DNA of 64,000 nt from assembly GCA_023410645.1 (NCBI GenBank), contig JAEYPQ010000007.1:70998-134997 (forward strand), written 5' to 3'. This document shows, one piece after another, positions 8,201-17,430 of the stretch. Source of the stretch: Bacillota bacterium (lineage in GTDB: Bacteria > Bacillota > Clostridia > TANB77 > CAG-465). A program made the position numbers and the translations under genes. The notes under the pieces were generated by a model, which saw only the letters and a program-made list of their open reading frames with translations, ran no database searches and had not been told where the DNA came from. How positions within the stretch are numbered: the stretch's first letter is position 1; the number at the start of each line of letters is the position of its first letter.

Positions 8201-8862
8201 ATATAAGCTATAATGATATATTTGAAAATGATATATTAGAAGACTTTGTAGATTACTCAAAATATATGCCTGAAGATATACCAGAAGATAACAAATTTAA
8301 CTTCATAAATTATGAAGTATACGAATTCAGTAAAATAAATGCTTTATGCTATTTTGAATTTAATAACATGTCAGAATTTTCAGATAAAATGCAAATTAAG
8401 AGATGTATGCAATGTAATAAACTTTTTATAAAATTTTCATCTAGAACAGAAAATTGTTTAAACATTTTTGGTTCTACAGGTAAGCAATGTTCTTTGAATC
8501 AAAAACAAAATAATAGATTAAACAAAATTAATAATGACCCTTTAATTGGACTATGTGAAACATTAATAAAAAGATTTGAAGCTACTGATATTAATCAAAA
8601 AAAAATTGGTTCAAACTATCACAAATACTTAAATGATTACATTTTAATACTTACATTTTCAAAAGAAAAATATTTAGAATCACCATTACAGTATGCCAAA
8701 GATTTTGAAGAACTTCTAAATACTGCTAATATAGATGCAAAAAATTATAATAATAAAAAAGTTTTGGAATCAATTCTTAATATATTACGCAAGCAAAACA
8801 TCTTAGATACCATTATAAATATGAATGGTATTTCTAAAGATTTTAAAAATCTTCTTAAATAG
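8197..8862 (+). CDS. C-terminal ORF with CxxC zinc-finger, DUF6076/CGNR-like
   Basis: 221 aa as an ORF, but its frame is open upstream to the A8 run at 8083-8090. It has a four-cysteine knuckle: CMQCNKLF (about residue 70), then C...C in ENCLNIFGSTGKQC. This arrangement occurs in DUF6076/CGNR-type proteins with a C-terminal zinc ribbon. The ATG at 8197 lacks a ribosome site, supporting translation by frameshifting from the 7364 ORF. Function unknown. It ends 5 bp from the converging resolvase gene. Confidence 0.5.
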   Translation: MNISYNDIFENDILEDFVDYSKYMPEDIPEDNKFNFINYEVYEFSKINALCYFEFNNMSEFSDKMQIKRCMQCNKLFIKFSSRTENCLNIFGSTGKQCSLNQKQNNRLNKINNDPLIGLCETLIKRFEATDINQKKIGSNYHKYLNDYILILTFSKEKYLESPLQYAKDFEELLNTANIDAKNYNNKKVLESILNILRKQNILDTIINMNGISKDFKNLLK

Positions 8863-8866
8863 CAAC

Positions 8867-9418
8867 TTATATTTTAAGTTTAAGAATATTATACAAACTG
8901 CTTCTAGATACACCCGTTATACTAGTTATCTCATTTATAGTATATATTTTAGATTCATACATTTTAACTGCTTTACTTACTTTTTCAGGTGGTAGCTTTG
9001 GTCTACCACCTACAATTCCTCGCCTCCTTGCCGATTGTAGGCCCTCGCATGTTCTCTCTTTTATAAGATCTCGTTCAAATTCACACAGTGCAGAAAGAAT
9101 TGTTACTAACATCCTACCAGTAGCCGTAGATATATCAACTTTCTCCTTAACTGATATGAGTATTATACTTTTACTGTTAAAATACTCAATTAAGCCAAGT
9201 AGGTCTTTTGAGCTCCTACTTATACGACTAAGACTTTCCACAACCACTGTATCACCAGAACGTAATTTGTCTTTTAGCCTAGTGAGTTCTGGTCTGTTTA
9301 TTTTAGTACCAGTCATTTTTTCAAGAATAATTTCATCAACATCATAACTCTTCAAAATATCAATTTGTCTATCAAGACATTGTGCATCTGTGCTAACACG
9401 TGCATATCCAAATTTCAT
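8867..9418 (-). CDS. Serine resolvase/invertase
   Basis: 183 aa small serine recombinase. The catalytic Ser lies in YARVSTDAQ (residues 5-13). Further signatures are the VVVESLSRISRS arginine cluster, ATGRMLVTILSALCEFERDL and a C-terminal Hin-type helix-turn-helix (YTINEITSITGVSRSSLYNI). Such enzymes resolve multimers or invert segments. Alongside rep genes this resembles a plasmid maintenance function. The 238-bp gap upstream (9419-9656) contains its promoter region and a hairpin. Confidence 0.92.
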   Translation of the reverse strand: MKFGYARVSTDAQCLDRQIDILKSYDVDEIILEKMTGTKINRPELTRLKDKLRSGDTVVVESLSRISRSSKDLLGLIEYFNSKSIILISVKEKVDISTATGRMLVTILSALCEFERDLIKERTCEGLQSARRRGIVGGRPKLPPEKVSKAVKMYESKIYTINEITSITGVSRSSLYNILKLKI

Positions 9419-9561
9419 CTAAATCATCCTTCCATAAAACCATGATTTTTTGTACATTTATATAAACATCAAATCATAATACTTTCACATCAATATTAAG
9501 TACAAAAACTCATCCAAAAATCAACGTGCATTTAAGCACCGTTAAGTATACTATAAAGTAA

Positions 9562-9603
9562 AAATATATGTACAAGATAATCTATAATCCTGTACATATA
9601 TTT
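9562..9603 (-). terminator. 13-bp hairpin downstream of the 9657 gene
   Basis: AAATATATGTACA (9562-9574) pairs perfectly with 9591-9603 across a 16-nt loop. On the minus strand it follows the stop of the 9657-10535 gene and is followed by TTTTTAC, so a terminator is the simplest reading. It could also act as an operator for the resolvase promoter. Confidence 0.5.
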
Positions 9604-9656
9604 ATTTTAACTTAAGTTTAAAAATAATGTTCACTCTGCTATAGCATTATTTTATA

Positions 9657-10535
9657 TTAACGTCCATCACTTGATACAGATATATTTTGTGAAAATGTTT
9701 CTCCATTAACAGTATATCTTATATAATCAAGTGTAAAATATAGTCTTCCAACTGAATTGACTTTTGAGACTGCATCATATCCTTTATATGATAATGTAAT
9801 TCTATCATCGCTATTAGCAGGAATTATTTCACCTTGTATTGAATTAAAATTAATAGCGTAATTTTGATAGTTTTTGTCTTTCAAATTTCCTCTTATTTCT
9901 AATACTTTTATATCCGAATTAGTTAAATTTCTTATTCTCACTATAGGTCCATAACCTAAATCAGCAACACCCATATATTCTAATCTGTTATCCGCAAACT
10001 TGTATTTACTACCAGCACTAGTTATAAAGCAAGCTGCAATAACAAAGATAAATATAAACACAATCATCTTTTTTATTGATTTCATTTGAGTAGGGTTGGA
10101 ATTTTCATTAAATAATTTTTCACTTGATATTTTGGGTAAGTTATCTTTATCTCGTATATCATTCAGAATTATATTCAACTTTTCATGAAACTCGTCTGCA
10201 TCTCCTTTAGACATATTAAAATTGACGTATTCACTATTTAATATTTTAAATTGAACAGAATTTCTATTCTTTTGAATTTCATCTTTATATATATCTTTAA
10301 ACTGTATTACTTTAATTTTTGAGCCAAAATTTATGTTGTGAGCCATAAATATTATTCTATAATTTGTTAAAAATACTTTTCCACCTTTACCATTACAATT
10401 TGCTGTAAATGAAGTTATTTCATATTCATCATGTTCTAACCCTCCAAGGACTATATCCTTACTAATTTCTTTAATAATTTTTATTAATACTATAAGTATA
10501 ATAATTAATACACCACTTATTATAACTACTTCCAT
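9657..10535 (-). CDS. Membrane protein with GRAM/PH-like domain
   Basis: 292 aa. N-terminal membrane anchor (residues ~3-22, VVIISGVLIIILIVLIKI). A cytoplasmic GRAM/bacterial-PH-like domain at ~30-110 includes GKVFLTNYRIIF. A second membrane segment at ~158-172 (IVFIFIFVIAACFI) is followed by an extracytoplasmic beta-rich domain of ~110 residues. Function unknown. It stands alone between the resolvase and the macro-domain fragment. Domain call from the short GRAM signature only. Confidence 0.5.
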   Translation of the reverse strand: MEVVIISGVLIIILIVLIKIIKEISKDIVLGGLEHDEYEITSFTANCNGKGGKVFLTNYRIIFMAHNINFGSKIKVIQFKDIYKDEIQKNRNSVQFKILNSEYVNFNMSKGDADEFHEKLNIILNDIRDKDNLPKISSEKLFNENSNPTQMKSIKKMIVFIFIFVIAACFITSAGSKYKFADNRLEYMGVADLGYGPIVRIRNLTNSDIKVLEIRGNLKDKNYQNYAINFNSIQGEIIPANSDDRITLSYKGYDAVSKVNSVGRLYFTLDYIRYTVNGETFSQNISVSSDGR

Positions 10536-10586
10536 ATTATCCTTCCTTTCCTTTTATATTATTTTTTGCATTTTAAGTAAACAACT

Positions 10587-10895
10587 TTAAATATATCTCA
10601 TACAACTCATATAGCAATTCTTTAATATGTTAGCTTGTCCATAAACGTTTGAATTATATACTGGTCCAATAGTATGTATTATTTTATCGCATCTTAGGTT
10701 ATAAGAATTGGTAATTTTAGATTCATCTTCTTTACAACCATTTAGATTCCTACATGCTGTGATTAACTTTGGACCAGCTTTATTATAAATTATACCATCT
10801 ACCCCGCCTCCACCTAGCAAAGTCTTATTAGCAAAGTTTACAATCATATCTACATCTAATTCTGTGATATATTCATTTAACACAGTCATAAACAT
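10587..10895 (-). CDS. Truncated macro-domain protein
   Basis: 102 aa. The ADP-ribose-binding core of a macro domain is obvious: DMIVNFANKTLLGGGGVDG, then NLNGCKEDESKITNSYNLRC and IIHTIGPVYN. Full macro domains run about 160-170 residues; this one lacks the first strand and stops after KNCYMSCMRYI, before the usual second phosphate-binding loop. It is probably a remnant, though the ATG has an AGGATATAAAAG leader. Full-length relatives remove ADP-ribose from proteins or nucleic acids. Confidence 0.75.
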   Translation of the reverse strand: MFMTVLNEYITELDVDMIVNFANKTLLGGGGVDGIIYNKAGPKLITACRNLNGCKEDESKITNSYNLRCDKIIHTIGPVYNSNVYGQANILKNCYMSCMRYI

Positions 10896-10913
10896 TATCT
10901 TTTATATCCTTTG

Positions 10914-11750
10914 TTATGTTTCTCTATATACTTCGTTTAGAGTTTTTCCATTCTTATCTTTCCAATAATTCCAACCATTAACTTGTGATCCTAATATAAA
11001 ACTAGCAGCAGCTGATGGAGACTTAAAAATATAATCATTTTTAAAAGTATTATTTTCATCTAACACTCCATCATTTAATAATTTTTCCCTAAGTATCTTT
11101 ACTTCATTTCTTAAACTATTAGAAACATCATTTGATATAGTTGACCCTTCAAGTACAACTAATCCCTCATCTGTTAATTTAGCCTTTGATGTCGCAGATT
11201 TAGTATTAATATAAAATGTATTATTATCATCTATACTATCATCAACAATCTTGTTGAAGATCTTGTATCCAATTACACCAGATAGTTTAGTAAATCCTTC
11301 TATAAAACCAATTGCAGTATCCTCACCATTAAGAGAAATTGTATCTTTAGTAGGTTCAACTTGATTCACAATATATCTTTTCGCATCTTTTGCTCTATTA
11401 TATAATGTATTTTCTAAATATCCTATTATTGCTTTGTCAAACTTATTTGATGTAGATATATACGCTAAACACTCATTCCAATAATCCTCATTTGGATTAA
11501 GATGTTGCACTAACCTTTTATATACATCAATCGATTGCCCAACATATATACAATCCTTCCCATCTTGTTCCCCAGTCAAAATATATACACCAGGTGTTTG
11601 TAACTCCTTAATTTCTTTGCTTTCTTTTAATTTAGTCCTAGGTATCTTGTATAATCTAGCAGATAGTAGTGGAAATTCACAAACCACCCTTCCTGTTACT
11701 TCATCATCAATCATATAAACTTCTGCTCTTTTTCCAAAATTAACACTCAT
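10914..11750 (-). CDS. GIY-YIG nuclease with C-terminal DUF4357
   Basis: 278 aa from the ATG at 11748-11750, chosen because GGAGAGGATATAAAT precedes it; an upstream in-frame ATG at 11774 has no such site. The GIY-YIG core is GVYILTGEQDGKDCIYVGQS followed by YKRLVQHL and later GYLENTLYNRA (metal-binding Glu). The C-terminal ~90 residues (LVVLEGSTIS ... FKSPSAAASFILGSQVNGW) match the DUF4357 pattern. This architecture is known from phage-related and restriction-like contexts. A DNA-cutting role is inferred. It lies 18 bp upstream of the macro fragment. Confidence 0.8.
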   Translation of the reverse strand: MSVNFGKRAEVYMIDDEVTGRVVCEFPLLSARLYKIPRTKLKESKEIKELQTPGVYILTGEQDGKDCIYVGQSIDVYKRLVQHLNPNEDYWNECLAYISTSNKFDKAIIGYLENTLYNRAKDAKRYIVNQVEPTKDTISLNGEDTAIGFIEGFTKLSGVIGYKIFNKIVDDSIDDNNTFYINTKSATSKAKLTDEGLVVLEGSTISNDVSNSLRNEVKILREKLLNDGVLDENNTFKNDYIFKSPSAAASFILGSQVNGWNYWKDKNGKTLNEVYRET

Positions 11751-11898
11751 ATTTATATCCTCTCCTTTATACAATATATTTCATATTTGAAATTATATAA
11801 CAGGAGTTTAGACAAGTCAATACTTTTTGTAATACTTTTTGTCTTACATACAAAATAATAAAAATATGTAATACTATATGTATCACATGGAGGTTAAT

Positions 11899-12078
11899 AT
11901 GAAAAGATTTAAAATACCATCTACCCCTAAAACATCAACTAAAACCATACGTTTTCCAGACGAAGTTATAGAAAATATAGAATCTAAAATTAAAGGAACT
12001 GATTGTAGCTTTAGTAAATTTGTAATAGAAGCTTGTAAGACAGTGCTTGAAGATTTAGATGATGACTCAAATAATTAA
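11899..12078 (+). CDS. Ribbon-helix-helix regulator (Arc/CopG-like)
   Basis: 59 aa from the ATG at 11899, preceded by GGAGGTTAAT. The beta-strand KTIRFPDEVIENIE and helices with CSFSKFVIEACKTVLE are the RHH fold used by plasmid copy-control proteins and antitoxins. It is divergent from the GIY-YIG gene and its stop overlaps that of the converging RecA-like gene by a few bases. It could repress its own or the GIY-YIG promoter in the 11751-11898 gap. Confidence 0.7.
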   Translation: MKRFKIPSTPKTSTKTIRFPDEVIENIESKIKGTDCSFSKFVIEACKTVLEDLDDDSNN

Positions 12079-13010
12079 ACAGTTAAGTCTATATATTTGC
12101 AATATTGGTTTGACCAGTATAAAGTTGCTTTCTTGACATTTGATTTAGAAATTATTTTAAATGTCACTTTTTCTACATTAACGTTAACTTTATTTTTCTT
12201 ATTGCTTTTTATATATATTTTTACATCAACATCGTTATGTACATGACCATTATAATCGCTGACTTCATTATTCTCTACACATAGATTAGTCAACATGATT
12301 GGAATATTATATATTACAGCTATCTTTTTTACTTCACCTAGTATTTCTTCTTTATTGGAATAAATGTAATTAGATAATCTATCTATAACTAACATTCTTA
12401 CATTATCATCAACTATAAGACTTTTAATTAAGCTATATAAGTTTTCAAAATGATACAATTCATTAACAGAAATAATTATTGGATAGTTATAAACACTACA
12501 TACTAAATTTTGAGTAGATACTCTTCTTATATCCACACCATCCACTCTGTTACAAATAACTGCAGGAACAAGTTCAGCATACATTGATACATTAGAAATC
12601 ACATTACCTATAAAATTATATGTATTCTCATCATTTCTTTCTGATACAACTTCTATAACAGTTCCTTGCTCTAATCCACCATTTAACATATTATCTATCC
12701 TATCAATATATGTGCCTATGAAACTATCTGGCTTTATAACTGTATTCATTAAATAATTTATGGCAACATTAACCGAACGTCTGAAATCTTTTAACTTCAG
12801 CTTATTGAAAATTTCTATGTCAGATACATATCCTTTAAAGAAAAAGTCATCAGTCAACATTTTATATTCATAAGACTCCTTCCCATACATTGATTTTATA
12901 ACGTATCTTAATTCTTTTATCCACGATAATCTCTCTTTTATTGTAGAATCATTAATCAAAAAACTATTACCTTTCTTTATAATATCTAAAACTTTTTCTT
13001 CCATAATCAT
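12075..13010 (-). CDS. RecA/RadA-fold protein with degenerate Walker A
   Basis: 311 aa. From ~residue 100, IDRIDNMLNGGLEQGTVIEV has the spacing of a KaiC/RadA/Rad51 core (target, then GG...G.). Where GxxGxGKT should follow, the sequence reads SERNDENTYN, so the P-loop lysine is lost. A Walker-B-like strand (RMLVIDRL) remains near residue 205. ATP hydrolysis is therefore unlikely; a structural or DNA-binding role is possible. Overlaps by ATGA with the upstream 13007-13402 gene, so the two are translationally coupled. Confidence 0.45.
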   Translation of the reverse strand: MIMEEKVLDIIKKGNSFLINDSTIKERLSWIKELRYVIKSMYGKESYEYKMLTDDFFFKGYVSDIEIFNKLKLKDFRRSVNVAINYLMNTVIKPDSFIGTYIDRIDNMLNGGLEQGTVIEVVSERNDENTYNFIGNVISNVSMYAELVPAVICNRVDGVDIRRVSTQNLVCSVYNYPIIISVNELYHFENLYSLIKSLIVDDNVRMLVIDRLSNYIYSNKEEILGEVKKIAVIYNIPIMLTNLCVENNEVSDYNGHVHNDVDVKIYIKSNKKNKVNVNVEKVTFKIISKSNVKKATLYWSNQYCKYIDLTV

Positions 13011-13402
13011 ACTCTCCTAATTTTATATAAGTATTCGCTTAACTGTTTTTTACCAGTTTCTCTTTTATACTCATACATTGCATAATGAAACAACTTGTCC
13101 CAATAATATGAAGGTTCTAATTCAATATCAAATACAGCACCATCCAGATGTATAGATATACCTGTTATGTAATAGTATATTTTGCCTCTAGACTTTATAT
13201 CATCAAAGGATATGAACATATAATTATTAGTTTCAATATGTAGTATAAATAACATATTACCGGTTATATAAAGTTCACAATTTTTAAATATGTTAAGTTT
13301 AGAATCAATGCCATACTTTACTTGTTGAATCGAAGCTTTTACTTTTAATATTACATCTTCAGTCAGTAACATAGGATGTAATCGTAAAATATTTTTATTC
13401 AA
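13007..13402 (-). CDS. Hypothetical protein coupled to the RecA-like gene
   Basis: 131 aa, not recognised. Short alternating beta-like strands (CELYITGNMLFILHIETNNY) precede a helical C-terminus rich in Tyr and Lys. Its stop overlaps the start of the RecA-like protein gene by 4 bp, so they probably act together. An AGGGGGTGA ribosome site precedes the ATG. No membrane segment or signal peptide. Confidence 0.5.
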   Translation of the reverse strand: MNKNILRLHPMLLTEDVILKVKASIQQVKYGIDSKLNIFKNCELYITGNMLFILHIETNNYMFISFDDIKSRGKIYYYITGISIHLDGAVFDIELEPSYYWDKLFHYAMYEYKRETGKKQLSEYLYKIRRV

Positions 13403-13751
13403 GAAATCACCCCCTATATTATTCTATCACACTTAATAAAAAAATGTTCACTCAGCTCAATTAAAATGATGCAACCATTGGTATCACTTTATTACATGAA
13501 TTTCAATAATATAAAATAAATCATGGAGTGGTTTAATATTAATGAATACTCTTAAATTCAATTGTTTTTTGGGGATAAAAAATATAGTTGATAAAATTGC
13601 AGATGCTTTACAAAAAATAGATTTTAACTCAAATATCAAAAAAAGAATGAGCTCTGTAAATTACAGAATTCATTCCTTAAATAATTTATAATAAGATGTC
13701 CAATATTTTTTCACTTTAAATACTTAATAATAAGTATTTTTTATTTTAAAA
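13403..13751. other. Gap without a convincing gene; contains a hairpin
   Basis: 349 bp. A 49-codon plus-strand frame (13542-13691) exists but has only a distant GGAG and overlaps a near-perfect hairpin at ~13642-13679 (AATGAGCTCTGTAA facing TTACAGAATTCATT). The hairpin more likely terminates transcription near the end of the HNH gene. Otherwise only AT-rich promoter-like sequence was seen. Confidence 0.4.
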
Positions 13752-15158
13752 TTATTCTTCATCTATTTTATAATATTGTTCTATGGTTTTTATATCTATT
13801 AACAAACCTTTTCTTTCTAATAAATCTTTCCTTTTATTAAATAAATAATTTATTACCTTTATTCTTTCTCTATCAGTTCCATTATGTATTAATCTATGAC
13901 ATGAAGGGCACAAACTAATATAATTTTCTATGACTTCTATGGTTCTTTCATAATTGTTTGAAAACTCTCTTGGTATAAAATGATGAACTTCTAAATAATT
14001 TCTATTAGTATCTTTACTTGTAAAGTATTTACACATATTTATTTCTTCTAATTCACATTTATAATTTGTTCTCTCCTTAGCTTGCTTTTTTAATATAGTA
14101 CTTATTCTTCTTATTTTTTCTACACTAAGCGCAGTAGTATCATCTAATTTTTCTACTTCTTCTAATTCTTCTTTAGTTTTTATTAAATCTTCTTTATTAG
14201 AATCAAAATCCAAATAATCAATTTCAAATATTTCAAAATATATAACTTCAAAAACAGATTTAAAAGATTTATTTCCATAAATAAATTGTCTTATTTTTCC
14301 TTCATCTATCGATTCTATCTCTTTATAAGAGTCAATTAAAACATCTACAAAAGCATTAAAATCAACTACTTCTGAATTTAGAACCTTATTAACTAAGTAT
14401 AAAATCTTGGCATTTGTTCTTAACATTTCTTTATCATAGACTCCGCCAGGTTTATACTTCATTGATAATATACAATTATATTTTTTATTTTCCTTGTTTT
14501 GCTTTATATAATCATATAATTTTTCTTTTTCTTCTTTTGTTGAAGATAAATATATATTTAAAAAATCATACTCTTTATAAATTTTGTAAAAAGAATCTAA
14601 ATATGTATAATCATAATCAAAAATTTTTGCTAAATTCCTATGATTCTTTGTTTCCAATAAAAATTTTTTTATTAGGAATATAAATTTTTCCTCTTCTAAG
14701 CCCGATGCTATGATTTTTTCAAAAACTTTTTTTGCTTCTTCAAAAGGATAACAACTTGTATTTTCAAATGTAGAGTTACTTATTAATAAAAATATAATTA
14801 ACCATTTCTCTTCTTTAGAAAAATTATACTTAGAATCTGATAAACTTTCTATAACTTTACCCTTTTCAGTAGTATAATAAACCCTTTCATTTTTATAAAA
14901 GAATTTTGTATTTATCATATTTACAACATATTGTTTGTATTTGTCCTGACCATTCTTTTCATATTTTTCCCATAATTCACGATCTATACCATCAATTTCT
15001 TTGAATATATGATAATCTTTTTCAAATGTTTTTAAATATCTATAATTTGTACTTAGAAATCCAAACATTTTACCATAATTTTCTTTTCCTGTTTTTCTAT
15101 ATTTTTCAAAAGCATCTTTATCTTCAGACATTTTTTTATATAATTCTAGTAATTTCAA
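13752..15158 (-). CDS. HNH endonuclease, probable restriction enzyme
   Basis: 468 aa using a TTG start at 15156-15158, placed 5-6 nt after GAGGTG; a GTG nine bases upstream is the alternative. The C-terminus carries an HNH/zinc motif: C in KCELEEINMC, HHFIPREF, then CPSCHRLIHNG near residue 440. The N-terminal ~350 residues are helical and unassigned, probably DNA recognition. It follows two adenine methylase genes and an XRE regulator on the same strand, so it is most likely the nuclease of that restriction-modification system. A terminator-like hairpin separates it from the methylases. Confidence 0.7.
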   Translation of the reverse strand: MKLLELYKKMSEDKDAFEKYRKTGKENYGKMFGFLSTNYRYLKTFEKDYHIFKEIDGIDRELWEKYEKNGQDKYKQYVVNMINTKFFYKNERVYYTTEKGKVIESLSDSKYNFSKEEKWLIIFLLISNSTFENTSCYPFEEAKKVFEKIIASGLEEEKFIFLIKKFLLETKNHRNLAKIFDYDYTYLDSFYKIYKEYDFLNIYLSSTKEEKEKLYDYIKQNKENKKYNCILSMKYKPGGVYDKEMLRTNAKILYLVNKVLNSEVVDFNAFVDVLIDSYKEIESIDEGKIRQFIYGNKSFKSVFEVIYFEIFEIDYLDFDSNKEDLIKTKEELEEVEKLDDTTALSVEKIRRISTILKKQAKERTNYKCELEEINMCKYFTSKDTNRNYLEVHHFIPREFSNNYERTIEVIENYISLCPSCHRLIHNGTDRERIKVINYLFNKRKDLLERKGLLIDIKTIEQYYKIDEE

Positions 15159-15202
15159 ATAAATCACCTCTTTTTTTAAAATTATATCATCTTTTTTTCA
15201 TA

Positions 15203-15232
15203 AAAAAAAGATATAAGTTCCAAACTTATACC
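15203..15232 (-). terminator. Hairpin with T-run between methylase and HNH gene
   Basis: On the minus strand TATAAGTT and its complement (15212-15219 and 15223-15230) form a short stem followed by a run of T. It sits just after the methylase stop (15241), so it could limit read-through into the nuclease gene, which would delay nuclease expression. Confidence 0.55.
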
Positions 15233-15240
15233 ATTTTCAA

Positions 15241-16260
15241 TTATTTTTTTATTTTACAGATAAAAATTCTTTCTAAATGCTTTTTAAAATCAGTTTTTCC
15301 AGAATTAAAAAATTTGTAATTTTGCTCATAAACAATAGTTTCTCCTTTACTTTCTAATATTTCCATCATATCTTCATAAGTTATAGTATTAATTGAAGAT
15401 ATACTTTTTGCTTCATATGTGTTGTTATAAGAAACTATTATATATTTAGCATTAATATTTTCAATTAAATCTTTAAAAATATTTTTTGCATTTGATTTCC
15501 CATACTCGCTCATTATATTTTTTCTTTCCATCTTTCTTGCTTTATCAAAAACTTCAGGTTTCTCCCATTTAGCCACATTTTCTATCAAATGGTAAAAATT
15601 AGCATACTGTCTAGCATTATAAGGTGGATCTAAATACATTACATCAACATTTATATTTTTTACTAAATTATTTGCATCTTGATTAAATATAAAAGATTTT
15701 CCAGTGTAATTTCCAATTTCAATAAAATGCATTTTAAAATCTTTATATTCAGGCTTTTTATTTAGAAAACTTTCATAATGTCCTACTGTATTTGCAATTT
15801 TATCCATAGAATATATTAAACTAGTTATTAGAATATACTTTTCTCTATCATTTATAACTTCATTTCTATAAATTTCTTCTATATTTTCTCTTATATATCC
15901 TATTTTCTTAGCATCACTATGTTCATAATAAGTATCACTAAAATTATAGGAAAAATAATTATCCTCTAAATCATTGGGTTCAATCTCATTGTACTTCACT
16001 ATTATATTTTTAATTTTTTCTTCTGAGAAGTCAGCTTTTGAAAACCATGCATTATATATAACAAAATTAGAGTACAATAAATCATTTACATAGATATCTT
16101 TTCCTTTATTAAAAAAATATTCAGCTACAACACCCGTTCCCGAAAATACATCTCCAAAACTTTTAAATTGTATATTTTCTTTTTGCATACATTCAGATAT
16201 AAATTCTAATAATTTTGTTTTATTCCCAATATATCTTCTGTTATTAATCTTTAAAGTCAT
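15241..16260 (-). CDS. Adenine-specific DNA methyltransferase (D12 class)
   Basis: 339 aa. N-terminal RRYIGNKTKLLEFI and FGDVFSGTGVVAEYF (SAM-binding motif I), with catalytic motif IV DPPYNARQYANFYHLIEN near residue 210. This is the N6-adenine methylase type whose relatives often modify one strand of an asymmetric site. It starts 3 bp after the Dam-like gene and has a strong GGGGGAT ribosome site. Two adenine methylases plus a nuclease is the common pattern of a system recognising an asymmetric sequence. Confidence 0.85.
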   Translation of the reverse strand: MTLKINNRRYIGNKTKLLEFISECMQKENIQFKSFGDVFSGTGVVAEYFFNKGKDIYVNDLLYSNFVIYNAWFSKADFSEEKIKNIIVKYNEIEPNDLEDNYFSYNFSDTYYEHSDAKKIGYIRENIEEIYRNEVINDREKYILITSLIYSMDKIANTVGHYESFLNKKPEYKDFKMHFIEIGNYTGKSFIFNQDANNLVKNINVDVMYLDPPYNARQYANFYHLIENVAKWEKPEVFDKARKMERKNIMSEYGKSNAKNIFKDLIENINAKYIIVSYNNTYEAKSISSINTITYEDMMEILESKGETIVYEQNYKFFNSGKTDFKKHLERIFICKIKK

Positions 16261-16263
16261 TTC

Positions 16264-17218
16264 TTAATCCCCCACTCTATAATTAGTAACTAAAATTTCT
16301 CGTTCTAAACAATCCCTATTCTTTTTATTATAACTAGCAGATTTGTAATTATATTTTATATCATGCAAATAATATTTATCTTTATTCTTATTTAACCATG
16401 AAATTAATATTTCATTTTTTATTTTAGAATCTTTTTTTTCTAAAACATTTGATAATGCAAATTTTATCTTTTTTTTATCTAAAAAGTCTAACAACTCCAA
16501 TAATTTTCTTTCTTCTTTTTCACTCCATCCACAATTTTCGTTATAAACTGCTTTTGTTATCAAATATGGTGGATCTACATAAACAAAATCTACATTTTCA
16601 AAGAAATCAATATCAATTTTGTTGAAATCTTTAGTTAAAAATGAAATATTTTTATTATTACATGAATCAATATATTTTTTCAATTTTTCTCTATTATTTT
16701 TATTCATATCAGTTTTCCCAACAGGTAAATTAAATTCACCTTTTGAATTAAATCTAATATCATTATTGAAACTATACATTATTAAAATATATAATATAAG
16801 ATTCGCTTTGTTAGAATTTTTATCTTTTATACTATTATAATCTTTTTTTAATTTTTCATATCCTTGCTTATTATAATTTTTTAACCCGATTATTTCCATC
16901 TATGTATTCTTTATAACTTGAATAACCAAATTTATATGAATTTGATAAATTATACCCCTCTATTATTTTATCTATTTTACATATTAATTTATCATATTCA
17001 TTTAAAGAAAGAAAATTAAGCAAATTTATAACTTTATCATTTTTATCAATTGCTATAACTTTATTAGCTATTATATTTATAGCAATTGTAGCGCCTCCTG
17101 TAAAAAGATCCACACAAACATTTACTTTTTTAGGAAAAAGTTTTATAAATTGTGGTAATAATCTATATTTGTTGCCAGTATAATTTATAGGAGATTTATA
17201 TACTTGTTTTACACACAT
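16264..17218 (-). pseudogene. Dam/DpnM-like adenine methylase split by a frameshift
   Basis: Two overlapping ORFs (17218-16871 and 16899-16264) together make one D12-class methylase. The first has SPINYTGNKYRLLPQFIKLFP and CVDLFTGGATIAINI (motif I); the second has DFVYVDPPYLITKAVYNENC (motif IV). The break is at a run of six A on the coding strand (T6 at 16877-16882). Removing one A gives NNRVKNYNKQGYEKLK, the expected family sequence, so a +1 shift separates the halves. It may be a real inactivating or phase-variable slip, or a sequence error. It starts 2 bp after the XRE regulator gene. Confidence 0.75.
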
Positions 17219-17220
17219 TT

Positions 17221-17430
17221 TCAGTTCCTCCTTATATTTTTGAATTCTATTACTTCTTCTATGTTACAATCAAAATATTGGCAAATTTTTTCAATTACAG
17301 ACATTGCCACATACTTATTACTATTTAATTTTGCCATGGTTGCTGAAGATAATTTTAAATCTGATTTGATTTTGCTTTTTGATACATCTTCATCAATAAG
17401 TTTTTTTTGAAACTTCTTATATGATACCAT
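17221..17430 (-). CDS. XRE-family regulator of the restriction-modification operon
   Basis: 69 aa Cro/C1-type helix-turn-helix (FQKKLIDEDVSKSKIKSDLKL, SSATMAKLNSNKY, VIEKICQYFDCNIEEVIEF). It is the first gene of the methylase operon, with an AAAGGAGG ribosome site, and fits a control (C-protein-like) or generic repressor role that times methylase before nuclease. Intact. Confidence 0.8.
   Translation of the reverse strand: MVSYKKFQKKLIDEDVSKSKIKSDLKLSSATMAKLNSNKYVAMSVIEKICQYFDCNIEEVIEFKNIRRN

Noticed and set aside
13542..13691. 49-codon plus-strand frame
   Set aside because: Weak, distant ribosome site and overlap with a hairpin; no recognisable protein features.
16264..17218. Programmed -1 frameshift in the Dam-like methylase
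   Set aside because: The two frames need a +1 change, and no +1 shift signal (rare codon or stop with slippery site) was seen at the A6 run.
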